Part shown: in pieces, positions 42,663 through 53,630 of the stretch
How the letters are laid out: every line of letters starts with the position of its first letter
How positions within the stretch are numbered: the stretch's first letter is position 1
Assembly (NCBI GenBank): GCA_050287965.1
Contig: JBNKCX010000003.1
Location: 1-64,000, forward strand
DNA: 64,000 nt
From: CBFDBF01 sp050287965
GTDB taxonomy: Bacteria; Pseudomonadota; Gammaproteobacteria; Chromatiales; Chromatiaceae
Direction: 5' to 3'
Notes under the pieces: model-generated
What the model was told of the DNA's origin: nothing
Database searches by the model: none
Seen by the model: only the letters and a program-made list of their open reading frames with translations
Made by a program: the position numbers and the translations under genes

Positions 42663-43142
42663 TCAGCGTGTCTTGAACAGGCGCTCCTTGTCCCGCTGCC
42701 AGTCGCGGTCCTTCTCGGAGGCCCGTTTATCGTGCTGTTTCTTGCCCTTGGCCAGGCCGATCTCGACCTTGGCGATGCCCCTTTTCCAGTACATGGCCAG
42801 AGGTACCAGGGTATATCCCCGCCGTTCCACCATGCCTACCAGTTTGTCCAGCTCCCGGCGCTGGAGCAGGAGTTTCCGGGTGCGGATCGGGTCCGGGTGA
42901 ATATGGGTGGAGGCGGTGGGAAGGGGGGTGATATGGGCGCCAAACAGAAACGCTTCCCCCTCTTTGAGGGTGACATAACTCTCGCTAAGCTGCAGACGGC
43001 CGGCGCGCAGGCTCTTCACCTCCCATCCCTCCAGGGCGATACCGCATTCATAGCGCTCTTCGATGAAGTAGTCGTGCCGGGCCTTTTTGTTGAGCGCGAT
43101 GGTCGCGCCGCCGGCGGCTTTCTTGTTCGGTTTTTTCGCCAT
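42663..43142 (-). CDS. smpB: SmpB, tmRNA-binding protein
   Basis: A 159-residue basic protein that binds the tRNA-like domain of tmRNA and brings it to stalled ribosomes. Family motifs are present: ALNKKARHDYFIEERYECGI, GWEVKSLRAGR, PHRTRKLLLQRRE-like PIRTRKLLLQRREL, and the C-terminal GLAKGKKQHDKR with a Lys/Arg-rich tail. ATG 43142 (MAKKPNKK) is chosen over 43151. ssrA follows downstream on the same strand. Confidence 0.95.
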   Translation of the reverse strand: MAKKPNKKAAGGATIALNKKARHDYFIEERYECGIALEGWEVKSLRAGRLQLSESYVTLKEGEAFLFGAHITPLPTASTHIHPDPIRTRKLLLQRRELDKLVGMVERRGYTLVPLAMYWKRGIAKVEIGLAKGKKQHDKRASEKDRDWQRDKERLFKTR

Positions 43143-43357
43143 GGGGCGCATTGTATTAGAGGCGGGCCCGTGGGTGGTAGATCTCCGGGTAAATTCCGCC
43201 GGTTCCTTGTCCTTGAAGGGGATTTCATTGAGAATAATGGCGATATTATTTCAGCCGGCGTCCGGATGGAGCACAACCCAGGTGGGGCGGATAGCGGTGA
43301 AGAGGCCGGGCAGGTCTCCCGGTATTAATAAAAATCACGCGATCAGGGGACCCAGGA

Positions 43358-44764
43358 ATGACAGAACGCACCTCCATCCACGGACAATGGTCGACACGTC
43401 TGATGTTTATTCTGGCGGCGACCGGTTCGGCTGTCGGTCTGGGCAATATCTGGAAGTTTCCCTATATCACCGGCGAAAACGGCGGTGGCGCCTTTGTGAT
43501 GGTCTATCTGGTCTGTATCGCCATCGTGGGGATCCCGATCATGATGGCGGAGATCCTGCTCGGGCGCCGCGGACGCCAGAGCCCCATCAACACCATGCGT
43601 TCCCTGGCATCCGACGAGGGGGCCCACCCGGCCTGGGCGCTTCTGGGCTGGGGCGGTGTGGTGGCCGGTTTTATCATTCTCTCGTATTACAGCGTTATCG
43701 CCGGTTGGGCCGTAGCCTATATCTTCCGGACTGCTGCCGGGGTGTTCAGCGGGGCGACGGCGGACGGCGTAAAGAGTATTTTTAGCGAACTGGTGGGAGA
43801 TCCGGAGCGGCTCCTTGCCTGGCATACCCTGTTCATGGTGATGAGCATGGGGGTGGTGGCCCGGGGGGTACGGCATGGTCTGGAGAAGGCGGTCCGAATT
43901 CTTATGCCGATGTTGTTTGTTCTGTTGCTCGTCCTGGTGGGCTATGCCTGGAATGAGGGCGCCTTTGCACAGGGGCTCGATTTTCTCTTTCAACCCGATT
44001 TCGGGAAGATCCTGTTCCGTTGCGAAATCGTGGAGGAGGTGGAGCGCTGCAGCCTCAGCGGCAAGCCTTTGCTGGTGGCGATGGGCCACGCCTTCTTTAC
44101 CCTCAGCCTGGGTATGGGCGCCATCATGGTCTACGGCTCGTATATGCCGAAATCCAGCTCTATCGCCGGCTCCGCCATTACCATCGCGCTGCTGGATACC
44201 GCGGTGGCATTACTTGCGGGCATGGCCATATTCCCTATCGTCTTTGCCAATGGTCTGGAACCAGGAGCCGGTCCCGGCCTGATTTTCCAAACCCTGCCCA
44301 TCGCCTTCGGCGCCATGCCGGGTGGGCAGTTCTTCGGCACTCTGTTTTTTATATTGCTGGTCTTTGCCGCATGGACCTCCGCCATCTCGCTGATTGAACC
44401 CGCGGTGGCCTGGCTGGTGGAGAATCGGCAAATGAGCCGGGTGCGTGCCGCCATCCTGGTCGGGATCCTTGTCTGGCTTCTGGGACTGGCCAGCGTCTTT
44501 TCCTTCAACATCTGGAAGACGAAGCAGATATTTGGCATGACGGCATTTGATCTGCTGGACTACCTGTCCGCAAATGTCATGCTGCCGTTGGGCGGTCTCC
44601 TTATTGCCGTTTTTGCCGGTTGGCATATGGCCAGGACTTCCACCGCGAACGAACTCGCCATGGGCGAGGGGGTCAGGTACAACATATGGTGGACGGTAAT
44701 CCGTTATGTGACGCCGGTGGCTGTTATCCTGGTATTCCTGAGCGTGATCCATGTGATCGGGTAA
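43358..44764 (+). CDS. Sodium-dependent transporter of the NSS (SNF) family
   Basis: A 468-residue membrane protein with about 11-12 helices. The NSS signature in helix 1 is GSAVGLGNIWKFPYITGENGGGAFV (residues about 20-44), with the unwound Na/substrate-binding segment. Later helices carry SLGMGAIMVYGSYMPK and IFPIVFANGLEPGAGPGLIF. It should import an amino acid with Na+; the substrate is not set. An ATG at 43358 fits. The next gene starts 12 bp after its stop, but the two are not functionally related. Confidence 0.88.
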   Translation: MTERTSIHGQWSTRLMFILAATGSAVGLGNIWKFPYITGENGGGAFVMVYLVCIAIVGIPIMMAEILLGRRGRQSPINTMRSLASDEGAHPAWALLGWGGVVAGFIILSYYSVIAGWAVAYIFRTAAGVFSGATADGVKSIFSELVGDPERLLAWHTLFMVMSMGVVARGVRHGLEKAVRILMPMLFVLLLVLVGYAWNEGAFAQGLDFLFQPDFGKILFRCEIVEEVERCSLSGKPLLVAMGHAFFTLSLGMGAIMVYGSYMPKSSSIAGSAITIALLDTAVALLAGMAIFPIVFANGLEPGAGPGLIFQTLPIAFGAMPGGQFFGTLFFILLVFAAWTSAISLIEPAVAWLVENRQMSRVRAAILVGILVWLLGLASVFSFNIWKTKQIFGMTAFDLLDYLSANVMLPLGGLLIAVFAGWHMARTSTANELAMGEGVRYNIWWTVIRYVTPVAVILVFLSVIHVIG

Positions 44765-44776
44765 GAGGTAGAGAGG

Positions 44777-45214
44777 TTGCCGGTAGTCAAGAAGAGTGCG
44801 CTGGTGCTTCATTCAGCTAACCAGATGTATGAGCTGGTATGTGATGTGGAGTCCTATCCCGAGTTTCTGCCATGGTGCCGTTCCACCCGACTGCTCTCCA
44901 GGAGCGAGAACGAAATCTGCGGGGAACTGGAAGTGGCCCGGGCCGGGATAAGCCAGACCTTCTCCACCTGTAACCGACTGACCCCCGGAGAGCGTATGGA
45001 TATCCGGCTGATGGAAGGGCCGTTCAAACGGCTTCAGGGCAGTTGGGTTTTTACTCCGTTGCGGGAGGATGCCAGCAAGGTGGAGTTGGAACTGGATTTT
45101 GAGTTCTCGGGAAAACTGATTAATACTGCCTTCGGAGCCGTGTTCAACCAGATAGCGAACAAGCTTGTGGAGGCGTTCTGTAAACGAGCGGATGAGGTAT
45201 ATCGTGTCAGCTGA
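44777..45214 (+). CDS. ratA: RatA / COQ10-like ribosome-associated START-domain protein
   Basis: A 145-residue START-like protein: VKKSALVLHSANQMYELVCDVESYPEFLPWCRSTRLL and DFEFSGKLINTAFGAVFNQIANKLVEAFCKRADEVY. RatA in E. coli blocks 70S formation when overexpressed, and its homologue COQ10 binds ubiquinone, so a role in quinone handling is also possible. It starts at TTG 44777, behind AGAGAGG. rnfH overlaps its end, as in the conserved ratA-rnfH pair. Confidence 0.88.
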   Translation: MPVVKKSALVLHSANQMYELVCDVESYPEFLPWCRSTRLLSRSENEICGELEVARAGISQTFSTCNRLTPGERMDIRLMEGPFKRLQGSWVFTPLREDASKVELELDFEFSGKLINTAFGAVFNQIANKLVEAFCKRADEVYRVS

Positions 45215-45512
45215 AAATATTGAAGTGGAAGTCGCCTATGCAAAGCCGGAGGCGCAGGTAATCCTTAAGGTCAAGGGAGAAGCGGGGATGACCGTACTCC
45301 AGGCCATTGAGCGCTCCGGAATCGTGGAGAAATTCCCGGAAATCGATCCCGCGACGGCCAAGGTCGGGATCTTTGGTAAGGCGACCAGCCAGGATGTGGA
45401 ACTGCAGTCCGGAGACCGGGTGGAGATCTATCGTGAATTGATCGCCGATCCCAAGGCGGCACGCAAGAAGAAAGCGGCCGCCAAAGAAGCGAAGGAAGAG
45501 GGCGACGTGTGA
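45204..45512 (+). CDS. rnfH: RnfH / UPF0125 family protein
   Basis: A 102-residue ubiquitin-like-fold protein: IEVEVAYAKPEAQVILKVK, GMTVLQAIERSGI, FPEID, VGIFGKATSQDVELQSGDRVEIYRELIADPKAAR and a Lys/Ala-rich tail. It is conserved beside ratA and bamE in gammaproteobacteria. GTG 45204 has GAGG 7 bases upstream; ATG 45192 is an alternative. It overlaps ratA by 11 bp. A terminator follows at 45543. Confidence 0.85.
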   Translation: MSAENIEVEVAYAKPEAQVILKVKGEAGMTVLQAIERSGIVEKFPEIDPATAKVGIFGKATSQDVELQSGDRVEIYRELIADPKAARKKKAAAKEAKEEGDV

Positions 45513-45542
45513 TTTGTAAGCGGGAATCCGGCACCGCGGGAG

Positions 45543-45568
45543 AGGGGAGCGTGAAAGCTCCCCTTTTT
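45543..45568 (+). terminator. Rho-independent terminator after rnfH
   Basis: AGGGGAGC pairs with GCTCCCCT (8 bp; 6-nt loop), and the descending arm runs into TTTTT. It lies 30 bp after rnfH and also faces the end of bamE (convergent). Confidence 0.85.
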
Positions 45569-45617
45569 CATTGGAGATCCCCCTGAGTCGAAGAGTTAGG
45601 GGATTTAAGGGGGGGTA

Positions 45618-46379
45618 CTATTCTTCCTCGTCAGAACCGAAACCGACCTTATCCCACATACGGCTGAAGAATCCCTTCTCCTCCGGACCATCTTCCCGGA
45701 CAGTCTCTTCTTCCACGGGGTTTTCCTCCGGCATCGCGGGGGATTCTTCCGGCTCCGGGGCTGCGATCTCCTCGGTTGGAGCGGTCTGGGAGGCCTCCGC
45801 TTCGTCATCGGAGCTGAAGGTGACAGTATCCCATACCTTGCCGAAGAACCCCTGCTCCTCCGATGGCGGCTGCTCCTCCGGGGTCTGTTCCGGGACGACA
45901 ACATCCTCTTGCACGGATTCAGCGCTCACGTTTTCATCGGAGTCTATGCCGACCGCATCCATGGTGCGGGAGAAGAACCCCTTCTCCCGTTCGTTGTAAT
46001 CGGGAACCGTGTATACCGTCTCCTTGCCCGCCAGAGGGTCCTGGGCGGGCATCGGGCGGAAATCACCGGCGATACGGACCAGACGGTCATCCTCGAAAAA
46101 GATGGAGATCCGCTCCTGCTGACGGTCATCGCCGTCGGCTTCTATGCTGTAGAGGTAGTCCCAGCGGTCCTGGTGAAAGACATCCACCAGCAGCGGCGTA
46201 CCCATGATGTACTGAACCTGCTGCCGGGTCATCCCGGGGCGGAGTTTGTCCACCATCTCCTGCGTTACCACGTTACCCTGCTGTATATCCGGGCGATAAA
46301 CCCCGGGGATCTTGTTGGTGGAGCAGCCGCCGATAAGCAAACTTGCAACACACAGTGAAGAAATGAGAAGCTTTTGCAT
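45618..46379 (-). CDS. bamE: BamE (SmpA/OmlA) outer-membrane lipoprotein with repeated C-terminal tail
   Basis: A 253-residue lipoprotein. The lipobox IGGC gives acylated Cys19, and the BamE domain (about 20-125) contains VVTQEMVDKLRPGMTRQQVQYIMGTPLL and FEDDRLVRIAGDF. BamE is part of the outer-membrane beta-barrel assembly machine. E. coli BamE ends near residue 113. Here a 125-residue tail holds three copies of an amphipathic motif, GFFSRTMDAVGIDSDE, GFFGKVWDTVTFSSDD and GFFSRMWDKVGFGSDE (about 134-149, 177-192, 236-251), separated by acidic Pro/Glu-rich linkers. ATG 46379 is chosen over 46388. It is divergent from fur, a conserved neighbour. Confidence 0.9.
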   Translation of the reverse strand: MQKLLISSLCVASLLIGGCSTNKIPGVYRPDIQQGNVVTQEMVDKLRPGMTRQQVQYIMGTPLLVDVFHQDRWDYLYSIEADGDDRQQERISIFFEDDRLVRIAGDFRPMPAQDPLAGKETVYTVPDYNEREKGFFSRTMDAVGIDSDENVSAESVQEDVVVPEQTPEEQPPSEEQGFFGKVWDTVTFSSDDEAEASQTAPTEEIAAPEPEESPAMPEENPVEEETVREDGPEEKGFFSRMWDKVGFGSDEEE

Positions 46380-46468
46380 TCCTGACATACCAGGCTGTTG
46401 TGAAATCGAATCGCCGCATGATAACCCAACAGCCGAATGAAAACACGACCCTGCAGGAGATACATACC

Positions 46469-46885
46469 GTGGAAGACCACGAAATCCGCAAAGCGGGCCT
46501 GAAAGTGACCATGCCCCGCGTAAAGATCCTGGAGGTGTTGGAACAGCACCCGGAGGATCACCTGAGCGCCGAGGAGGTATATAAACTGCTGCTGGAGAAG
46601 GGGGAGGATATCGGTCTGGCGACAGTCTACCGGGTTCTCACCCAGTTTGAGGCGGCGGCCCTGCTGAAACGGCATAATTTCGAGGGGGGATCCTCGGTGT
46701 TTGAGCTGGATCGTGGTGGCCACCACGATCACATTCTCTGCGTGAGCTGCGGTCGGGTGGAGGAGTTTGTGGACGAAACCATTGAACAGCGGCAGCGGGA
46801 GATCGCGGAAGAGCGGGGTTTCGACATAGAAGACCACTCTCTCGTTATCTACGGCCGCTGCAGCCGGCCGGGTTGTAAGAAATGA
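46469..46885 (+). CDS. fur: Fur ferric uptake regulator
   Basis: A 138-residue Fur protein that represses iron-uptake genes when bound to Fe2+. The winged-helix part is KAGLKVTMPRVKILEVLEQHPEDHLSAEEVYKLL, with the recognition helix GLATVYRVLTQFEAAALL. The metal site HHDHILC, ELDRGGHHDHI and the C-terminal CSRPGC are intact. GTG 46469 has GGAG 10 bases upstream and gives a normal length; the frame is open to an ATG at 46400, which would add 23 atypical residues. Divergent from bamE. Confidence 0.92.
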   Translation: MEDHEIRKAGLKVTMPRVKILEVLEQHPEDHLSAEEVYKLLLEKGEDIGLATVYRVLTQFEAAALLKRHNFEGGSSVFELDRGGHHDHILCVSCGRVEEFVDETIEQRQREIAEERGFDIEDHSLVIYGRCSRPGCKK

Positions 46886-46945
46886 TGAGTAAACGGTTGT
46901 AGAGCGGGCTGTGCCCGCCGTCGACCCGGGGGGTCGGAGGCGCGG

Positions 46946-48616
46946 TCAGGTCCCGGAGTTGTCGACCATCTCCGCCGCGTGGGCCAGGGTCTGCTCGGTG
47001 ATTTCCACGCCTCCGAGCATGCGGGCGATCTCCTGAACCCGTGTTTCGCCCTCCAGGCGCGAGATCTCGGTCTGGATTCCGCTGCCGTTCCCGCTTTTGA
47101 CCACCTGTAGGTGATTGTGGCATTGGGCGGCGACCTGGGGCAGATGGGTCACGCAGAGTACCTGGCGGAATTCTCCAACCTGGCGCAACAGTTTGCCGAC
47201 GATCTCGGCAATCCCGCCGCCGATGCCCACGTCAACCTCGTCGAAGATCAGGGTCGGGACGCCCGAGCAGCGGGCGGTGGCGACCTGGATGGCGAGGCTG
47301 ATACGGGAGAGTTCTCCCCCGGACGCCACCTTGACCAGAGGTTTTACCGGCTGTCCGGGATTGGCGCTTACCTGGAACTCTATCCGATTCAGCCCACTTG
47401 CGGTGGCCTTTTCCTCCGGAAGCGACTCGATACTGACCGCGAACCGCCCCCCGGGCATCCCGAGGGAATGCATCCCGGCGGTCACCTCCTGTTGCAACCT
47501 GCCGGCGGCGGTGCGGCGTTTTTCCTCCAGGGCTGCAGCCGCCGTCAGATACTCGGAACGCAGGTCCGCCACCTCCCGTTCCAGGCTAGAGAGGTTCTGG
47601 TCCGCATTTTCCAGTTGCTCCAGGCTGTCCCGTATATCCAGGAGCAGTTGCGGCAGTTCTTCGGCCTTGCAGCGGTGTTTCCTGCTGAGGTCGTGGATAT
47701 CGGAGAGACGCTTTTCCACCTCTTCCAAGCGGGCCGGGTTCGATTCGATACGGTCGAGGTAATGACGCAGGGCATGGGCCGCTTCCTGAACCTGGATGGC
47801 GGCGTTCTCCACCATTTCCCGTACCTCACCGAGGGTCGGGTCGCTAACGGTCAACTGCTCCAGTTCACCGCCGGCGCGGGCGAGGCGGGTCTGTAGGGAC
47901 TCTTCATCGTCATACAGCAGGGTGAGGAGCCCGCCGCAACCTTCCTGCAGCCGGTCGGCATTGCTGAGCTTCCGATGCTCTTCGTCCAACTGTTCGAGTT
48001 CCTGCGGCCCCAACTCGAGTTCCGCCAACTCCTGTACCTGGTAGCGCAGCAGTTCCAGTCTTTCCGTCCGGTCGCTGGATTCGGCCCGCAGTTCCTCCAG
48101 ACGCTTCGCGGTCTCGCGCCAGTTGTGGAATAGCTGTTCCAATCCCCGGCGAAGTTCGGTATGGCCGGCGTACTCGTCCAGCAGATCCCTCTGATGGCCG
48201 CGGTGCAGCAGGGACTGGTGGGCGTGCTGCCCATGGATATCCACCAGCAGATCCCCCAGGTTCTGCAGCAGTTTGACGGTAACCGGGCTGCCGTTGATGA
48301 AGGCGCGGGAACTGTCGGACTGGACCAGCACTCGGCGTAGGATGCATTCGTCAGCGCTGTCCAGCGCATGTTCCCGGAGCCATTCGAGGATCTCGTTGTC
48401 TCCGGCGACGTTGAATACGGCGGTGATCTCCGCCTTGTCGCAACCGGAGCGGATCATGCTGTTGTCGGCCCGCTCACCCAGCGTCAATCCGAGGGCGTCG
48501 ATGAGGATGGATTTCCCAGCCCCGGTTTCGCCGGTCAGGGCGGATAGCCCCGTGCCCAGCTCCAACTCCAGCGAGGAGACGATGGCCAGATCCCGGATAT
48601 GGATTTGAGTCAACAT
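46946..48616 (-). CDS. recN: DNA repair protein RecN
   Basis: A 556-residue SMC-like ATPase for double-strand break repair: Walker A ALTGETGAGKSILIDALGL near the N-terminus, coiled-coil arms of about 150-370, ABC signature ASGGELSRISLAIQVA, and Walker B TLIFDEVDVGIGGG. The head domains are complete. It ends 61 bp after fur (convergent). nadK lies 10 bp upstream in the same orientation. Confidence 0.95.
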   Translation of the reverse strand: MLTQIHIRDLAIVSSLELELGTGLSALTGETGAGKSILIDALGLTLGERADNSMIRSGCDKAEITAVFNVAGDNEILEWLREHALDSADECILRRVLVQSDSSRAFINGSPVTVKLLQNLGDLLVDIHGQHAHQSLLHRGHQRDLLDEYAGHTELRRGLEQLFHNWRETAKRLEELRAESSDRTERLELLRYQVQELAELELGPQELEQLDEEHRKLSNADRLQEGCGGLLTLLYDDEESLQTRLARAGGELEQLTVSDPTLGEVREMVENAAIQVQEAAHALRHYLDRIESNPARLEEVEKRLSDIHDLSRKHRCKAEELPQLLLDIRDSLEQLENADQNLSSLEREVADLRSEYLTAAAALEEKRRTAAGRLQQEVTAGMHSLGMPGGRFAVSIESLPEEKATASGLNRIEFQVSANPGQPVKPLVKVASGGELSRISLAIQVATARCSGVPTLIFDEVDVGIGGGIAEIVGKLLRQVGEFRQVLCVTHLPQVAAQCHNHLQVVKSGNGSGIQTEISRLEGETRVQEIARMLGGVEITEQTLAHAAEMVDNSGT

Positions 48617-48625
48617 CGGGTCGGA

Positions 48626-49495
48626 CTAGACTCGGTATTCACTCCATCCCAGTTTGGCACGCAGGAGGTTGAAATGGTCATGCCCCATGGGGTGGATTAA
48701 ACGGATCAAATTGTTGTGTTTGCGGATGGATATGCGGCCGTCCGGCGGGGGCAGGGTGCTCAGCCCGTCACAGGTAACGCGCACGTGCTGATGGTCCGTA
48801 CGGTCGCTCACCACGATCTCGATCTCGCTGTCACCATCCACGACGATGGGACGGTTGCTCAGGGTGTGGGGGCAGACGGGCACCAGGATGGTGGCATTGA
48901 GGCTGGGCTGCACAATGGGGCCGCCGCCGGAGAGGGCATAGGCGGTGGAGCCGGTGGGGGTGGAAATGATCAGCCCGTCGGAACGCTGGATGTTGACGAA
49001 ATGGCCGTTGACATAGGTTTCGAACTCGATCATCCGGGCCACGTTCCACTTATGGATAACCACATCGTTGAATGCCTTGAACGTTTCGCCATCCACGGTT
49101 GCCTGCAACAGGGTACGGTGCTCCTCGTCATAATGGCCGTCGAGGATCTGCTCCACGGTGCCGATCATATCGGCGGGAGAGATATCGGCGAGGAAACCCA
49201 GACGGCCCAGGTTGATTCCCAGTAGAGCCACATCATAATCCGCCAGGCTGCGGGCGGTGTGCAGAAGCGTCCCGTCTCCACCTACCACGATCGCCAGTCC
49301 GCACTGTTTGCCGATTTCCCCCAAAGGGGCCGTGGACAGGCCGTGATCCGGCAGGCGCTGCGCCGTTTCGTCCTCCAGCAGGACCTGGCAGCCGCGCCGG
49401 CACAGGAATTCACTGAGCGACAACAGGGTGTCGCGGATACCGCTGTCCCCGTGCTTTCCAATCAGTCCGATGGAGTGGAATTGTTGATTCGGCAT
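48626..49495 (-). CDS. nadK: NAD kinase
   Basis: A 289-residue kinase that makes NADP+ from NAD+ with ATP or polyphosphate. Motifs: GGDGTLLHTAR, NLGRLGFLAD, and GSTAYALSGGGPIVQP. ATG 49495 (MPNQQFHSIGLIGKHG) gives the usual length; longer frames extend upstream to 49747 but cross the CIRCE region. recN follows 10 bp downstream, a conserved pair. Confidence 0.93.
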   Translation of the reverse strand: MPNQQFHSIGLIGKHGDSGIRDTLLSLSEFLCRRGCQVLLEDETAQRLPDHGLSTAPLGEIGKQCGLAIVVGGDGTLLHTARSLADYDVALLGINLGRLGFLADISPADMIGTVEQILDGHYDEEHRTLLQATVDGETFKAFNDVVIHKWNVARMIEFETYVNGHFVNIQRSDGLIISTPTGSTAYALSGGGPIVQPSLNATILVPVCPHTLSNRPIVVDGDSEIEIVVSDRTDHQHVRVTCDGLSTLPPPDGRISIRKHNNLIRLIHPMGHDHFNLLRAKLGWSEYRV

Positions 49496-49675
49496 TTTCT
49501 GTGTATCGAATATGGAATATCCGGACCCTGTCCGGATTTGCTTGCCCCCGAACTCGAAACTTAGCATGGCGCCGATACCCAGCCAAGCGCATAAATCGGG
49601 GCGGTCAGAAAGGGTCAACCCGGGCAGTCGGATTACCTTGACACCCCAATTGCCCCTCCCGATAATTTTCCGTTC

Positions 49676-49702
49676 TTGGCACTCCATGCTAGAGAGTGCT
49701 AA
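49676..49702. promoter_or_regulatory. CIRCE operator for HrcA
   Basis: TTGGCACTC-N9-GAGTGCTAA is a 9/9 inverted repeat with one deviation from the consensus TTAGCACTC-N9-GAGTGCTAA. It lies 33 bp upstream of the hrcA start, so HrcA should repress its own operon (hrcA, grpE, dnaK, dnaJ) until heat shock. Confidence 0.9.
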
Positions 49703-49735
49703 ATAGAGGGTAAGGTTGGTGGATGGGCGATATTC

Positions 49736-50788
49736 GTGCCGCGACAAGCGTTAGATAAAAGCAAACTCAATGAACGGGCTCAGCACTTTCTGAAGGTGTT
49801 GATCGAACGCTATATCCTGGACGGTGAACCGGTGGGTTCGCGCACCCTGGCCAGGGATGCCGGTCTGGACCTGAGCCCGGCCACGGTCCGCAACGTAATG
49901 GCGGATCTGGAGGAGATGGGGCTGGTCTCGGCGCCGCACACCTCGGCAGGCCGTATTCCGACCGTGGAGGGTTATCGCCTGTTCGTCGATTCCTTGCTGA
50001 AGATCAAGCCCCTGAACGAACAGGAGATCGCCAGGCTGAAAAGCCAACTGAACCCGGGTCACGGATCCCCCAAGCTGTTGGAATCGGCATCCAGCCTGTT
50101 ATCCGCCGTGACCCACATGGCCGGGATCGTGATGTTGCCGCGACATCGGCAGATTTCCTTCCGTCAGATCGAATTTCTTCCCCTATCCGGGACCCGGGTG
50201 CTGGCCATTCTGATAACCAATGAGGAAGAGGTGCTCAACCGCATCATTATCACCGAGCGCACCTACTCGTCGGCGGAACTGGAGCAGGCGGCCAACTATT
50301 TTAATCGAACCTTTTCCGGGTGTTCGTTACAGAAGGTCCGTGAGGCGATTCTGAAGGACATGCGGGAGGCGAGAGCGGATATGGACCGGATCATGGCGCG
50401 GGCTATGGCCATGGCGGAACAGGTGCTTGAGCCCATTGACGCGAAAGACGACTGTGTTATTGCCGGCCAGACCAACCTCATGTCGTTCAATGAGCTGGCG
50501 GATATGGAGCATCTCAAGACGCTTTTCGATCTGTTCACGGAAAAACACCAGATTCTGCACCTGTTGGACGGTTGTCTGGAGGCGGAAGGGGTGCAGATCT
50601 TCATCGGAGAAGAGTCGGGCTATCAACCGTTTGACAACTGCAGTGTCATAACCTCCCCCTATAAGATCGACAACGAGGTGGTCGGGGTGCTGGGCGTTAT
50701 CGGACCTAAACGCATGGCTTACGACCGGGTGATCCCGATTGTCGACGTAACCGCGAAATTATTGGGTGCGGCCTTGAAACAGCGATAA
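49736..50788 (+). CDS. hrcA: HrcA heat-shock repressor
   Basis: A 350-residue winged-helix repressor that binds CIRCE and depends on GroEL for folding. The N-terminal part includes RTLARDAGLDLSPATVRNVMADLEEMGLVSAPHTSAGRIPTVEGYRLFVD. The GAF-like core and dimerisation part follow, ending GVLGVIGPKRMAYDRVIPIVDVTAKLL. It starts at GTG 49736. A CIRCE lies just upstream. grpE is the next gene. Confidence 0.93.
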   Translation: MPRQALDKSKLNERAQHFLKVLIERYILDGEPVGSRTLARDAGLDLSPATVRNVMADLEEMGLVSAPHTSAGRIPTVEGYRLFVDSLLKIKPLNEQEIARLKSQLNPGHGSPKLLESASSLLSAVTHMAGIVMLPRHRQISFRQIEFLPLSGTRVLAILITNEEEVLNRIIITERTYSSAELEQAANYFNRTFSGCSLQKVREAILKDMREARADMDRIMARAMAMAEQVLEPIDAKDDCVIAGQTNLMSFNELADMEHLKTLFDLFTEKHQILHLLDGCLEAEGVQIFIGEESGYQPFDNCSVITSPYKIDNEVVGVLGVIGPKRMAYDRVIPIVDVTAKLLGAALKQR

Positions 50789-50912
50789 CCTTCCCCAATA
50801 TGGGGGATTGTTCGAGCACAGAACTCGAAGTGAGGGATACGTATGGCTGAAAGGCGGGCGTGTCCTTCTCTTTGCGGTCCGTGTTTACAGTGATCGATTA
50901 CGAGGTAACAGA

Positions 50913-51518
50913 ATGAAGAAAGAGCGGGAAGCGGCTAAAGATACGGCCGCCGACAAGGAACCGGAGCAGGTGAGTGTGGAGGTGTCCGAGGCGCAGGAGG
51001 AAACGGGGGCGGCGGAGTCGTCCTCCGAGGATCTTACCCTGATGTTGGAAGATGCCCGCAGCAAGGCGGATGAGCACTGGAATAATCTGGTACGGGCCAG
51101 GGCTGAGATCGAGAATCTGCGTAAGCGCCATGAGCGGGATCTGGAAAACGCCCATAAATATGCATTGGAACGGTTTGTCTCCGAGCTGCTGGCGGTACGC
51201 GACAGCATGGAACTCGGCTTGAGCGCCGCCCGGGAGGAGGGTGCGGATATAGAAAAGCTGATGGAAGGGACGGAACTCACCCTGAAACTCTTTTCCGATG
51301 TGATGGAGCGGTTCAACGTGGTCCAGATCAACCCGGAAGGCGAGCCCTTTAACCCGGAACTTCATCAGGCGATGGCCACGCAGCCCCGCGATGACCTCCC
51401 GCCCAACACCGTGGTTTCGGTGGTGCAGAAGGGCTATACCCTGAACGGCCGCCTGGTGCGGCCGGCCATGGTGATGGTATCTCAGGCGGTAGCCGGAAAT
51501 ATGGATGAACAGGCTTGA
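50913..51518 (+). CDS. grpE: GrpE nucleotide exchange factor
   Basis: A 201-residue co-chaperone that releases ADP from DnaK. The acidic N-terminus (Glu-rich to about residue 45) precedes a long helix, then ENLRKRHERDLENAHKYALERFVSELLAVRDSMELGL. The C-terminal beta domain has FNPELHQAMATQ and LNGRLVRPAMVMVS. ATG 50913 follows an AGGTAACAG site; an open frame to 50808 is not used. A GC hairpin lies between its stop and dnaK. Confidence 0.93.
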   Translation: MKKEREAAKDTAADKEPEQVSVEVSEAQEETGAAESSSEDLTLMLEDARSKADEHWNNLVRARAEIENLRKRHERDLENAHKYALERFVSELLAVRDSMELGLSAAREEGADIEKLMEGTELTLKLFSDVMERFNVVQINPEGEPFNPELHQAMATQPRDDLPPNTVVSVVQKGYTLNGRLVRPAMVMVSQAVAGNMDEQA

Positions 51519-51598
51519 AAAAACAGTGGTTTTTCCCCATCTCAGGGGTAACCGAAAAGTTATACAGATATAGAAATACTCAGCGGAGAAATTAAGCA

Positions 51599-53530
<1,932 letters not shown>

Positions 53531-53565
53531 ACAGTTAACAGTTCACAGTAAACAGTCGACAGTCT
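53531..53565 (+). repeat. Five heptad repeats directly after dnaK
   Basis: Five consecutive 7-bp units of the form ACAGTNN (ACAGTTA, ACAGTTC, ACAGTAA, ACAGTCG, ACAGTCT) begin one base after the dnaK stop. Their reverse complement, NNACTGT, is related to the AACTGAY units at 53631, so the two arrays face each other. Confidence 0.75.
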
Positions 53566-53630
53566 GGGGTTGTAAATGGGGCGTGCGGGTGTATTCATCC
53601 GCGCGCTTCAACACGTTCAGCAAACTGCAT

